A DNA stretch of 15,903 bases from PZPK01 sp041590075 (GTDB lineage: Bacteria > Pseudomonadota > Gammaproteobacteria > Pseudomonadales > Oleiphilaceae): the NCBI GenBank assembly GCA_041590075.1, contig JBFHUL010000073.1:1-15903 (forward strand), given 5' to 3'. Shown here one piece after another: positions 6,462 through 13,749 of the stretch; the first letter of the stretch is position 1; each line of letters begins with the position of its first letter. Position numbers and translations under genes: made by a program. The notes below the pieces were generated by a model, which was given only the letters and a program-made list of their open reading frames with translations, made no database searches and was not told the DNA's origin.

Positions 6462-7202
6462 ATGATCATGACTGACGCCATTTATTTTTTGCGCTCTGCG
6501 CTGTTTTACATTGGCTATGGGGTAGCGATGGTGGCCCTGGGGCTATACGCCTGGTTTCTCAAGTTACGCAACTTGCCTCCCGAACAGAACTATCAGAAGC
6601 TCATTGGTTTTAGCCGTCTGATGATTGCCTGGGCTCGGATTGCCTGTGGGATTCGTTTTGAAGTGATTGGTCGTGAACACATACCTGAGCGGGCCTGTGT
6701 CATCGTCAGCAACCATCAGAGTGTGTGGGAAACCTATTTTTTTCAGATTATGTTTTCGCCCTTGTCTTCCGTGCTGAAAGCAGAACTGCTGCGTCTTCCA
6801 TTATTTGGGCGTGCACTGTCGATGATTAGCCCGATTGCGATCGATCGCTCCCGACCGGCGCTGGCACTGAAGCAGTTGTTGCGTATTGGTAAGTCAAAAC
6901 TGGAGCAGGGGCGTTGGGTGATTATTTTCCCCGAGGGAACGCGCGTTAAGGTGGGTGAGCAAAAGCGTTATGGCGCGGGCGCGGCGATGTTGGCCCAGGC
7001 CGCAGAGGTTGACCTGCTACCGGTGGCACACAACGCCGGTGCCTTTTGGCCGGCGGGGCGTTTCAGCAAGCGTCCCGGCGTGATTACCGTGGTGATTGGT
7101 GAAGTCATCTCGAGTCACGGTAAGACGCGGGCGCAGCTGATGCGTGAATCTGAGGACTGGATTCGTCGCACCAGCGAAGCCCTGTTACCTGTAGAGGTTT
7201 AA
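6462..7202 (+). CDS. plsC: 1-acyl-sn-glycerol-3-phosphate acyltransferase (PlsC family)
   Basis: A 246-residue membrane-bound acyltransferase. An N-terminal hydrophobic helix (residues ~8-33) anchors it in the inner membrane. Motif I reads NHQSVWE (84-90), with Glu instead of the common Asp, as in many proteobacterial PlsC proteins of the NHQS.WE subgroup. Motif III is FPEGTR (156-161). The predicted reaction adds an acyl group to the sn-2 position of lysophosphatidic acid to make phosphatidic acid. Two starts are possible, ATG 6462 and ATG 6468, and neither has a good ribosome-binding site; the first is used here. It follows alr after 65 bp and converges on thpR 15 bp downstream. Transfer to another lysophospholipid or to an ornithine-lipid precursor is possible but less likely. 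Confidence 0.85.
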   Translation: MIMTDAIYFLRSALFYIGYGVAMVALGLYAWFLKLRNLPPEQNYQKLIGFSRLMIAWARIACGIRFEVIGREHIPERACVIVSNHQSVWETYFFQIMFSPLSSVLKAELLRLPLFGRALSMISPIAIDRSRPALALKQLLRIGKSKLEQGRWVIIFPEGTRVKVGEQKRYGAGAAMLAQAAEVDLLPVAHNAGAFWPAGRFSKRPGVITVVIGEVISSHGKTRAQLMRESEDWIRRTSEALLPVEV

Positions 7203-7217
7203 GTGCGTGCTCTGCGC

Positions 7218-7793
7218 TCAGGGTTTGCTGCCGAGTCCGGGGCGACGTGGACCAGCAGTACGCACGGGGCGTGCCTGAAGCGGCCAGCTGGCGCATTCCT
7301 GATAACGCACGCCAGACTTTCCGTTGATCGATTCAAACAACACCAGATCGGAATAATGGATCAGAAAATCTGGTGGCATGATGGCTTGTGGCGGGGATTC
7401 ACAGTGGCGATACAATGTCACATGCGGCTGGAAGTTCTGCTTGCCCCTGTGACTGCCAAAGGTTTTGCCCAGAGGAAACAGGGCACTGGCCAATTGACCA
7501 AAACGTGTGGGCCAGTGTTTCGGGCCAATCCATAAAATTCCCGGTTTGGGCCAGTATCCCATTGTATCCAGATGCAATTGACCGGGTTGTGCGAAGGGGG
7601 CGTGGCTAATCTCTTCTGCTCGCCGACACAGTGCGTCGAGCAGGTTAGCCGACACCTCACCGAGAAACGCGAGCGTGATATGAAAGTTGGCTGCGGGGAC
7701 GGGGCTTTGGGCAAGGGGAATATTCTGCTTGCGCCAGTGCTCTATGGCGAGAGCCAACGATGCTTCCACGGGGAGTGCAAAAAATAGGCGCAT
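7218..7793 (-). CDS. thpR: RNA 2',3'-cyclic phosphodiesterase (2H family)
   Basis: A 191-residue cytosolic protein of the LigT/ThpR branch of the 2H phosphoesterases. It begins MRLFFALPVEASL, typical of the family, and carries the two catalytic HxT motifs: HIT at residues 38-40 (FHITLAFLGEV) and HVT at 124-126 (FQPHVTLYR). Known members open 2',3'-cyclic phosphates on RNA ends and can join tRNA halves in vitro; the cellular role is poorly understood. The last ~15 residues are rich in Pro, Gly and Arg and look unstructured. The gene is convergent with plsC (15-bp gap) and divergent from the lipid A acyltransferase gene, so promoters of both are expected within 7794-7912. Confidence 0.9.
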   Translation of the reverse strand: MRLFFALPVEASLALAIEHWRKQNIPLAQSPVPAANFHITLAFLGEVSANLLDALCRRAEEISHAPFAQPGQLHLDTMGYWPKPGILWIGPKHWPTRFGQLASALFPLGKTFGSHRGKQNFQPHVTLYRHCESPPQAIMPPDFLIHYSDLVLFESINGKSGVRYQECASWPLQARPVRTAGPRRPGLGSKP

Positions 7794-7912
7794 ACCGTGT
7801 ATCCATCCAAGGTAGGTGTGGGAAAATGAAAAACAGCCGGGTAGCTGATCGGGCCATTATCAGAACTCGTGGCAGTGTTGTCGAGTCCAGAGGGGAAGAG
7901 CGAGAATGCATA

Positions 7913-8869
7913 GTGGATAAAACGAATTGCCGTTCGCTAGGCGTCGTGGCCGGTAATGGCCTGATGCACGTGGCCCTGTTGGTGGCACGTTTACTGGCGT
8001 ATTTACCCTGGCGCTTTCAGTTGTGGCTGGGGGCGAGGTTGGGGGATGCCAGTCGGTTATTGTTTAAGAAGCGGCGACGCGTGTGCGAGGTAAATATCGC
8101 TGCGTGTTTTTCTCACCTGAGTGCAGCCGAGCAGCAACAGTTGGTTAAAGCCAGTTTTCGCGCGAATGGTATGGGCGTTATGGAAGCCTTACGTTCATGG
8201 TTTCGGGATCCAAAGAGTCTGCGTGATCAGGTAATCATAGACGGGCTGGAACATTTGGAAGAGGCCCGTCAGGCGGGCAAAGGTGTTCTGTTATTGGGGG
8301 CACACTATACAACGCTCGATGTGGCAGGCAGCCTCACCACTTTTTTTTTCAAGGCCGATATCATGCAGCGTGACCACGCCAATCCGGTGTTCAATCGCTT
8401 TATGACTGCATCGCGCGCGAGGCTGTACGGCAAGGTGCTGGGTAAGAATGATCTGCGTGGCTTGCTGAAGCGTCTGCGCGATAACCATATTGTCTGGTAT
8501 GCCACGGATCAGGATGCAGGGCGCCATAATACTGTATTCGCGCCATTTTTCGGAAACCCGGCGGCAACGCTGGTGTCCACCATGCGCTTGGCTAAGCGCA
8601 GCGGCGCGGCGGTAGTGCCCTTCAGTCATTTTCGCCTGCCCGGAGGGAAGGGGTACGTGTTGCGTATCCGGCCAGCCTTGAAGGACTTTCCGGGTGGTGA
8701 CGATCTTGCCGATGCGACGCGTCTTAACGCTCTGATTGAAGATGCCTTGCAGGACTATCCCGAACAGTACCTCTGGCTGCATCGCCGCTTTAAAACACCG
8801 CCGCAACGCGGGCAGATCAATATGTATGGCCAGCTTCGGGATGCGCCCAAATCTGATGGGGCGCCATAG
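7913..8869 (+). CDS. lpxL: lipid A biosynthesis lauroyl acyltransferase (LpxL/HtrB family)
   Basis: About 318 residues with the HtrB/LpxL family pattern. A hydrophobic N-terminal segment (LMHVALLVARLLAYLPW) is followed by the HX4D catalytic motif HYTTLD (His131-Asp136), VWYATDQDAG (family VWYAPDHDYG) and the closing PEQYLWLHRRFKTPP. These enzymes add a secondary acyl chain to Kdo2-lipid IVA at the inner membrane. The start is uncertain. The frame is open to 7760, but that overlaps thpR and reads as polar non-family sequence. Candidates are ATG 7826 (weak ribosome-binding site), GTG 7913 (used here) and ATG 7964 (301 residues, closest to the E. coli length of 306). Chain specificity (LpxL, LpxM or LpxP) cannot be settled. 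The next gene starts one base after the stop. Confidence 0.88.
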   Translation: MDKTNCRSLGVVAGNGLMHVALLVARLLAYLPWRFQLWLGARLGDASRLLFKKRRRVCEVNIAACFSHLSAAEQQQLVKASFRANGMGVMEALRSWFRDPKSLRDQVIIDGLEHLEEARQAGKGVLLLGAHYTTLDVAGSLTTFFFKADIMQRDHANPVFNRFMTASRARLYGKVLGKNDLRGLLKRLRDNHIVWYATDQDAGRHNTVFAPFFGNPAATLVSTMRLAKRSGAAVVPFSHFRLPGGKGYVLRIRPALKDFPGGDDLADATRLNALIEDALQDYPEQYLWLHRRFKTPPQRGQINMYGQLRDAPKSDGAP

Positions 8870-8870
8870 C

Positions 8871-9413
8871 ATGGCGTTCATTGGGCTGCGGCGACCGCCT
8901 GAACAACCACTGGCGAGGCCTCTACGTTGTGGAGATTTGGTGCCATCAAGTGTCTGTATTCGGGCTCGGCAAACACATCTCGTGGTATTCCTGCGCCACA
9001 CCGGGTGTCCATTCGCTGAAGCGCTTGTGCGCGATGCGCACAAGTGGTGTGCGTTACAGCCAGGTGTGGTGTTGATTCTGGTCACCCATGGTGATTCCGA
9101 GGCAGCAGAGCAGTGGTTCTCGGCAATGAATCTGCCAAGGAATTTTATTCATCTGCATGATGCGCAACGTGAAGAGTATGGTCGCTGGGGTGTGGGCTAC
9201 GCGGGCTGGAAAAGTCTGCTGCATCCGGCCATGCTCACGAAGCTGCTGGCTTTGTTAGGGCGCGGTATTCGCAACCGCTCAGCGAGCGGTACCCGCTGGC
9301 AGAAACAGGCGGTGTTTCTGGTGAATGGGCGGCGCCGTATTCAGTGGTGCCATGTTGCTGCCCATGCGGGCGACTTGCCGGACTTGCCCATGGCAGGGAG
9401 CGAAGGCTCTTAG
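8871..9413 (+). CDS. peroxiredoxin-like (AhpC/TSA-type) thioredoxin-fold protein
   Basis: A 180-residue protein. The strand and active-site region LVVFLRHTGCPFAE (residues 37-50) match the AhpC/TSA-like 'PRX-like' branch, where the usual form is VVFLRHFGCPFC. Here the second cysteine position is Ala49, so only Cys46 remains at the active site; other cysteines lie at 20, 29 and 59 and late in the chain. This would suit a one-cysteine peroxidase or a redox-inactive relative; substrate unknown. The frame is open back to 8736, but the ATG at 8871, one base after the lpxL stop, gives a normal family length. It is therefore probably translated together with the lipid A acyltransferase. The stop TAG shares TTAG with the stop of the convergent hydrolase gene. 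Confidence 0.7.
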   Translation: MAFIGLRRPPEQPLARPLRCGDLVPSSVCIRARQTHLVVFLRHTGCPFAEALVRDAHKWCALQPGVVLILVTHGDSEAAEQWFSAMNLPRNFIHLHDAQREEYGRWGVGYAGWKSLLHPAMLTKLLALLGRGIRNRSASGTRWQKQAVFLVNGRRRIQWCHVAAHAGDLPDLPMAGSEGS

Positions 9414-10153
9414 CGGTTAAGCAGCTGATTGACGAGTGTGAGTACTTCGGCGCTAAAGCCCATACCGATATGACTGGCGTGTACTTCATGGTGTTGCACT
9501 TGCGGCGACCAGTGATCGATACAGGCTTGCCAATTCACGATGCCGTCCAACTTTGAATAAATAGCGTGCACCGGGCAGGCAATGGGGATGTGATGTCGCG
9601 CCGCCATGTCGCGTTCAATCTGTTCCACATCCCAGTCAAAGAGTCGCGCCAGTTTATGCAGTGCCGTCACCCTGGGCCCGCCCATGACAGGCGAGCCCAA
9701 GGTGATGACTTGTCTCACCGAGTCGGGGCAGAGGCGGGCAAGTTCGCGGGCGTAAATGCCGCCCAGACTCCAGCCCACTAAATCGATAGGTTCCTCGTGA
9801 CGTTCGTGCAGGCCACGCAAGCGTTCAACAACCCGGTTATGCAATACTTCCAGTTCACCCCGGTTCATACCCTGGCCCCAGCTGTGGGCATGATGGCCCT
9901 GACGCCTCAGAAAGTACTTGATGGGCAAGATGGACCATTCACCGCCGTAGAAGCCCGGAATCACCATGATTTTGCGCTGACTATCGGTGTTTACGGGAAG
10001 CGTACGCCAGTGCCAGGCGAGGCGGGCGAGATAGCTGGCGGAGGTCAGCTCCGCGATTTGCAATGAGGCTGGGGGTGGCTGTAATGAATGTGAGGGTGGC
10101 ACATTCGAATGACTGGGAGTGTAATGCTCAGCGCTGGCTTGTTCCGTTCTCAT
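9410..10153 (-). CDS. alpha/beta hydrolase, PGAP1/lipase-like
   Basis: A 247-residue protein with the alpha/beta-hydrolase fold. The first strand and oxyanion loop are IMVIPGFYGGEW (~62-73), the nucleophile elbow is GWSLGG with Ser129, the acid is probably Asp203 in SKLDGIV, and the histidine is His228 in HASHIGMG. All three triad residues are present in order. A Pro/Ser/His-rich stretch of about 30 residues precedes the domain; no signal peptide is seen, so it is probably cytosolic. The frame is open to 10225, but the ATG at 10151-10153 has a good GAGG ribosome-binding site and is preferred. The pattern resembles lipases of the PGAP1/class-3-like group, acting on an unknown ester. It converges on the peroxiredoxin-like gene with overlapping stops. 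The 230 bp between its start and the next plus-strand gene hold no recognised element. Confidence 0.75.
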   Translation of the reverse strand: MRTEQASAEHYTPSHSNVPPSHSLQPPPASLQIAELTSASYLARLAWHWRTLPVNTDSQRKIMVIPGFYGGEWSILPIKYFLRRQGHHAHSWGQGMNRGELEVLHNRVVERLRGLHERHEEPIDLVGWSLGGIYARELARLCPDSVRQVITLGSPVMGGPRVTALHKLARLFDWDVEQIERDMAARHHIPIACPVHAIYSKLDGIVNWQACIDHWSPQVQHHEVHASHIGMGFSAEVLTLVNQLLNR

Positions 10154-10383
10154 TGCACTACCTCGTGTTACACCCGGATCTTGCGGATGCTTGCGGTTCG
10201 CGGACGATAACGCGGCGAGCGGCATGCCTGGCGCGATACGGAGTCATTACCCTGCAATATAGACCATAAATCGCCTGGCTACTTATGATTATTCTGGGCA
10301 GAGCGGCGCATGGATTGGAGGCGAACGCTGTCTATATATGGAATAATGCGGCTCGGATCGACAGGCAAACAAAGGAATTTTGT

Positions 10384-10911
10384 GTGATAAAAAGAATATT
10401 GATCGCTTGCTGCATAGCCGTGTCCCACACGGCCCCAGTACTGGCGCAGAGTTTTTCGCTGGAGCTAAACGGCGGTAAAGTGCTGGCTGAAGTAGATAAG
10501 GCGGAGTTCGCTCCCAGCGCGGGTGAGTTGCGCGCCGCGTTCTATTTGCAGCCACAAGTGGCCTTGGAAGTCTACGCAGGCGCGGGTGCTGGCAGCGCCA
10601 CGGATCTGGATCTGGATTATAAGGTGAACTACTTTGCCGGTGGCGCCTTGCGCCTGGAATCGCCTCTGCGCAACGACACTCAGGCTTTTTTTCTGCTCGG
10701 GTATGGGGTAAGCGACATCAACCTGAATCGCAGCGGCACCGGGCAGCCGGGTGATGAAACCTTTGATGGCCCGACCTATGGTGGCGGCCTGGAAATCAGC
10801 CCATTTCGAAACAAGCACTTACGCCTCAATGTCACGGTACGGCGTTATTACGGCGACAACGGCATCGACCTCGACTATGGCAGCGTCGGTTTCAGAGTGT
10901 TATTTGACTAG
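10384..10911 (+). CDS. outer-membrane beta-barrel protein (OmpA/OmpW-like fold)
   Basis: A 175-residue exported protein. The GTG at 10384 has an AAGGAA ribosome-binding site 7 nt upstream and opens a clear signal peptide (VIKRILIACCIAVSHTAPVLA) with a cut before Gln22. The mature chain shows alternating amphipathic strands with Gly- and Tyr-rich turns, such as VALEVYAGAGAG, KVNYFAGGALRLES and YGGGLEISPF. It ends YGSVGFRVLFD. This is an eight-stranded-barrel pattern of the type grouped as outer-membrane beta-barrel domain proteins. The very last residue is Asp, not the Phe typical of the barrel-assembly signal, though the penultimate one is Phe. An upstream in-frame ATG at 10285 would spoil the signal peptide and is not favoured. 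The gene lies 11 bp before the lipoprotein gene, so the two probably form an operon. Function unknown. Confidence 0.7.
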   Translation: MIKRILIACCIAVSHTAPVLAQSFSLELNGGKVLAEVDKAEFAPSAGELRAAFYLQPQVALEVYAGAGAGSATDLDLDYKVNYFAGGALRLESPLRNDTQAFFLLGYGVSDINLNRSGTGQPGDETFDGPTYGGGLEISPFRNKHLRLNVTVRRYYGDNGIDLDYGSVGFRVLFD

Positions 10912-10922
10912 CGGAGGGTGGA

Positions 10923-12182
10923 ATGAACAAGGTAGAGGGATATAGAACGACGCGTCAGGTGTTTTTGCTGTGGTGTCTCAGTATATGGCTCGTAGCCTGT
11001 GGCGGTGGCGGTCAGGATGCATTCAAAGATGCGGTGGCGGTCAACGAACTGAATGTCATTGCCATCGATGTGCAGTCTGACAACAGTGTGATTGAAGTGG
11101 GGATGCTCGAAAATTATCGCGCCCTGGGTACGGTGCAGGATGATCCTGGCAACCCCATTGATGTGACCAGTCGTGTGCGTTGGTCAACCTCCAATAGTGC
11201 GGTCGCTTCCATTAATCAGGCCGGTATTCTTACGGGCCGCACCGCAGGTATGGTTGCAGTGCGCGCCGAGTGGGCCGACCTGAATGACAGCAAAGAGCTG
11301 GAGGTTTCAAATGCGTTGCTGCAATCGATCACGATCGGAGATATTCCGGCACGTATTTCTGAGTGCGGCAACGGTTACCAACTCAGTGCCACAGGCAACT
11401 ATGACGATGGTTCCAGTCGCGTCATCACCGATGACGTGATCTGGACAACCTCGCAGTTGACCCTGGCAAGCATTGATCGTGACGGTGTTCTCGCGACCTT
11501 TGGTGATGGCGCTGTCGACCTGATCGCTACGCGTAATGACCTGAGCGGCACGGCCGTGGAAGGGCGTTCAAGTGTCACCATTGAGGATAATCTCAACGAT
11601 ATTGCAGTCTCGCCTGTGAACCCCACCTTAGCCGTAGGCGCCGATCGCAGTTTCGTCGCCACAGGTAGCTATACCAATGATGCCGACCGTGTGATTACCG
11701 ATTCGGTGACCTGGTCGAGTGACGATGCGAATGTACTTACGATTTCCAACGAAGTGGGCGCGCGCGGATTTGCCGAAGCGCAGGCCGTGGGCAGTGCCAC
11801 GGTGCGCGCAGAATGTGACCCAAGCGAAGACTTTGCCAACGATGAGAGCCTTGTTACCGTGGTGACGCCGGCTACGGTCAATGCCGTGGAAATCAATGGT
11901 GGGGTGGCCGAGGTCGAAGTAGATCTAAGCGATGGCGATGTGCAACTGGAGGCCTATCTGAAGCTCAGTGATGGTTCGACCGGCGATCGTGTGACCGACA
12001 GCGACGATATCAGCTGGGCCGTGGTGGCCACCATTTCCGGTACGGGGGCGGAAGTGAGTGATGTGTCGGGGAGCAAAGGGCTGGTGAGCTTTACGGCCAC
12101 GGGTATTACCGAGATACGTGCGCGCTACGATAGCGATACGCTTGGACCCTTTACCGATACGATAGAAGTGGAAGTGCGTTAA
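10923..12182 (+). CDS. outer-membrane lipoprotein with bacterial Ig-like (Big2-type) repeats
   Basis: A 419-residue lipoprotein. The signal ends in the lipobox LVAC (Cys26) followed by GGGG; Gly at +2 predicts sorting to the outer membrane. The mature part has about four repeats of a Big2/Ig-like pattern: a VxWxxS strand, then a 'VASIN..GILTGRTAG' block and a closing 'VAVRAE' strand. They are seen near residues 78-120 (VRWSTSNSAV), 165-210 (VIWTTSQLTL), 260-300 (VTWSSDDANV) and 365-415 (ISWAV, more divergent). The chain is strongly acidic. An excellent GGAGG ribosome-binding site precedes the ATG. It is paired with the beta-barrel gene 11 bp upstream and ends at the strong terminator. It probably extends from the cell surface or into the periplasm as a binding or structural module; no enzymatic domain is visible. 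Confidence 0.8.
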   Translation: MNKVEGYRTTRQVFLLWCLSIWLVACGGGGQDAFKDAVAVNELNVIAIDVQSDNSVIEVGMLENYRALGTVQDDPGNPIDVTSRVRWSTSNSAVASINQAGILTGRTAGMVAVRAEWADLNDSKELEVSNALLQSITIGDIPARISECGNGYQLSATGNYDDGSSRVITDDVIWTTSQLTLASIDRDGVLATFGDGAVDLIATRNDLSGTAVEGRSSVTIEDNLNDIAVSPVNPTLAVGADRSFVATGSYTNDADRVITDSVTWSSDDANVLTISNEVGARGFAEAQAVGSATVRAECDPSEDFANDESLVTVVTPATVNAVEINGGVAEVEVDLSDGDVQLEAYLKLSDGSTGDRVTDSDDISWAVVATISGTGAEVSDVSGSKGLVSFTATGITEIRARYDSDTLGPFTDTIEVEVR

Positions 12183-12196
12183 GCGAAGGTAAGACG

Positions 12197-12228
12197 AAAA
12201 AAAGGGGAGCGGCTGCTCCCCTTTTTTT
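12197..12228. terminator. bidirectional Rho-independent terminator
   Basis: A7 (12197-12203), GGGGAGC (12204-12210), loop GGCT, GCTCCCC (12215-12221), T7 (12222-12228). The stem is perfect and the A/T runs are symmetric, so it should work on both strands. It lies 14 bp after the lipoprotein stop and 7 bp before the end of the minus-strand lipase gene, serving both. Confidence 0.95.
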
Positions 12229-12235
12229 ATGGTGC

Positions 12236-12946
12236 TTATTGCACGTGGTCACGTACTTCGGTATACACGCCCGCGTCGCTGGCTAGTCCGTTGTGACTGA
12301 TGCAGCCTGTGCGCGTGTTGGTCGCACCCGACAGTTTTACACTGTCGTCGGGATTGATCACCGTATCGCAGGGTGAACGCCATGTGCGATAGCGCACTGC
12401 GCCCGGGGTTTCATCACCAGCATTCAGGTCGCTCAGGAAGCTGGATCCGATGCGCATCTCGTAGCAAGAGGTGTCGAAGCAGAAGTTGGCAGTATCCGTG
12501 CCATGGTTGGGGCTTCCCAACGAGACCCAGGCATCCACGTTAGCCGTGCCGTTGAGAAACTTCAGGTAGTAGCGTGATGATAGGCCGCCCATCGAATGCA
12601 CGACAATATCCACCTTGCTGGCACCGGTTTGGGCTAAAATTTCATTTACCTTGTCTTCAATCAACATGGCGGTGGTTGCATTCGACTGACGGTGATCATA
12701 AGACCAGTTGAATAACTCTGCGCTGGTATAGCCGTCGTTCTGAAAACGCGAAATCATGGTGTTCCAAATCGAGCCACTGGAATTCCAGCCGTGCACGAAT
12801 AGAATCGGGTCGTTTCCGCCGGGTGCAGGTTCAACGCCACCTCCGCCATCACTGCCACCACCTTTTTTGCCACCCTTTGCGGCGTGGGCCGGTGAGAGTG
12901 ACAGGCTCACCATTGCGATCATGAAAACGAGTAAGAAACGCTTCAT
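12236..12946 (-). CDS. secreted triacylglycerol lipase / esterase (alpha/beta hydrolase)
   Basis: A 236-residue exported lipase. The signal peptide MKRFLLVFMIAMVSLSLSPAHA (cut near residue 22) is followed by a Gly/Lys/Ser linker (residues ~25-45). The lipase domain then begins DPILFVHGWNSSGSIW. The nucleophile elbow is VVHSMGG with Ser118, the probable acid is Asp194 in RSPCDTVINPDDS, and the histidine is His218 in CISHNGL. Four cysteines (156, 161, 193, 215) could form two disulfides outside the cytoplasm. The small domain without a lid and the SPxD.VINP-type segment resemble the class 2 lipases of Streptomyces and Bacillus LipA relatives. The frame is open to 12985, but the ATG at 12944-12946 has a GAGGA ribosome-binding site and starts the signal peptide properly. 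It is divergent from the MOSC gene; the CRP-type palindrome at 13137-13152 could regulate it. Confidence 0.85.
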   Translation of the reverse strand: MKRFLLVFMIAMVSLSLSPAHAAKGGKKGGGSDGGGGVEPAPGGNDPILFVHGWNSSGSIWNTMISRFQNDGYTSAELFNWSYDHRQSNATTAMLIEDKVNEILAQTGASKVDIVVHSMGGLSSRYYLKFLNGTANVDAWVSLGSPNHGTDTANFCFDTSCYEMRIGSSFLSDLNAGDETPGAVRYRTWRSPCDTVINPDDSVKLSGATNTRTGCISHNGLASDAGVYTEVRDHVQ

Positions 12947-13136
12947 TGTTATTATCCTCATGCTGTGTATTGTGTTCTTTTCCAAAGCGTTGGTTCAGCA
13001 GAAAGTGCCTCCGTTTCTTTCTGGTGCAGGTTTGACAAGGCGTTATGGCAAATAGCGATAACCCTAACCGGCACAACCATCTTAGGTACTGATCCTCCGG
13101 CAGGCTTGTACAATTTGCCGCTGTATGGCGTGATTG

Positions 13137-13152
13137 TGTGAATTGAGTCACA
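13137..13152. promoter_or_regulatory. CRP/Vfr-type binding site
   Basis: TGTGA-ATTGAG-TCACA, an exact match to the TGTGA-N6-TCACA consensus of CRP and its Pseudomonas relative Vfr. Another TGTGA half-site follows at 13156-13160. It lies in the intergenic region between the divergent lipase and MOSC genes, 84 bp before the MOSC start and 190 bp before the lipase start. Which gene it serves is open. Confidence 0.6.
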
Positions 13153-13163
13153 CGATGTGATTC

Positions 13164-13219
13164 TGGCTAAGGGCTAAGGGCTAAGGGCTAAGGGCTAAGG
13201 GCTAAGGGCTAAGGGCTAA
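13164..13219. repeat. heptanucleotide tandem repeat (GGGCTAA)7
   Basis: Seven perfect head-to-tail copies of GGGCTAA (13171-13219), preceded by one imperfect copy TGGCTAA (13164-13170) and followed by decayed copies that merge into the ribosome-binding site of the MOSC gene. The total is about 56 bp. It is a non-coding simple repeat of a type prone to slippage during replication, lying between the CRP-type palindrome and the gene start. Confidence 0.97.
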
Positions 13220-13236
13220 AGGTAAAGGAGGAATAC

Positions 13237-13749
13237 GTGAGAACACAGGCAACATTGTTGCAAAAGTATATGACGGCTGCACCAATAGGCAGGGTTGAAT
13301 GGATTGGCTTGCGCCCCGGAAGGAAGCAATCCATGCAACGTGTCATGGCGGTGCAGGCACTGCAGGGAGCGGGCTTGGCCGGCGACCATAAATCTGCCAA
13401 ACGCAATGCCTCCGGTCGGCAGGTAACGCTCATTAATCATGAGGATATGCAGGCTGTGCAAAGCTTGATGGGTATGGCGCATATTGACCCTCAGCAACTA
13501 CGCAGGAATATCGTGATCTCCGGTGTGAATCTTTATGCCATGCGCTACCAGCGCCTGCAGGTGGGAGAAGCCGTGCTCGAAATTCGTGCCCATTGTCATC
13601 CCTGCGCCCGCATGGAGCAGACCCTTGGTGACGGTGCGGTACTCGCGCTGTACGGGCACGCCGGGTTTTGTGCTGTGGTGGAGCAGGGAGGGCTGATTCG
13701 TGCGGGCGATCCTGTGACGCGACTGGAGCCCCCTGCGGCAATGCGATAA
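13237..13749 (+). CDS. MOSC-domain protein
   Basis: A 170-residue protein covering one MOSC domain, the C-terminal module of molybdenum-cofactor sulfurases. Recognisable parts are the N-terminal GRVEWIGLRPGRK, the GAGLAGDHKSA loop (residues 44-54), RQVTLINHEDM, the region around LRRNIVISGVNL, and the conserved cysteine region HCHPCARME with Cys120 and Cys123. In this family a conserved cysteine is thought to carry sulfur for metal-sulfur transfer; free-standing MOSC proteins such as YiiM detoxify N-hydroxylated compounds with Moco. The exact role here is unknown. The start is a GTG preceded by AAGGAGG (13224-13230) at 5 nt. The upstream DNA is unusual, with a heptamer repeat and a CRP-type site. 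It stands alone, divergent from the lipase gene. Confidence 0.85.
   Translation: MRTQATLLQKYMTAAPIGRVEWIGLRPGRKQSMQRVMAVQALQGAGLAGDHKSAKRNASGRQVTLINHEDMQAVQSLMGMAHIDPQQLRRNIVISGVNLYAMRYQRLQVGEAVLEIRAHCHPCARMEQTLGDGAVLALYGHAGFCAVVEQGGLIRAGDPVTRLEPPAAMR

Noticed and set aside
7760..7912. N-terminal extension of the lipid A acyltransferase from ATG 7760
   Set aside because: It overlaps the start of thpR on the other strand, is polar and lacks family likeness; a later start gives the normal length.
8291..9085. Minus-strand open frame of 264 codons opposite lpxL and the PRX-like gene
   Set aside because: The plus strand has recognisable catalytic motifs in the same place; the minus-strand product is rich in Arg, Cys and His with no motif.
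10285..10383. Upstream ATG for the beta-barrel protein
   Set aside because: It would put 33 polar residues before the signal peptide; the GTG at 10384 has a good ribosome-binding site.
13164..13219. Heptamer repeat as a CRISPR array or telomere
   Set aside because: Units are 7 bp with no spacers, so not CRISPR. It is internal to a chromosome-like segment, so the likeness to telomere repeats is only formal.
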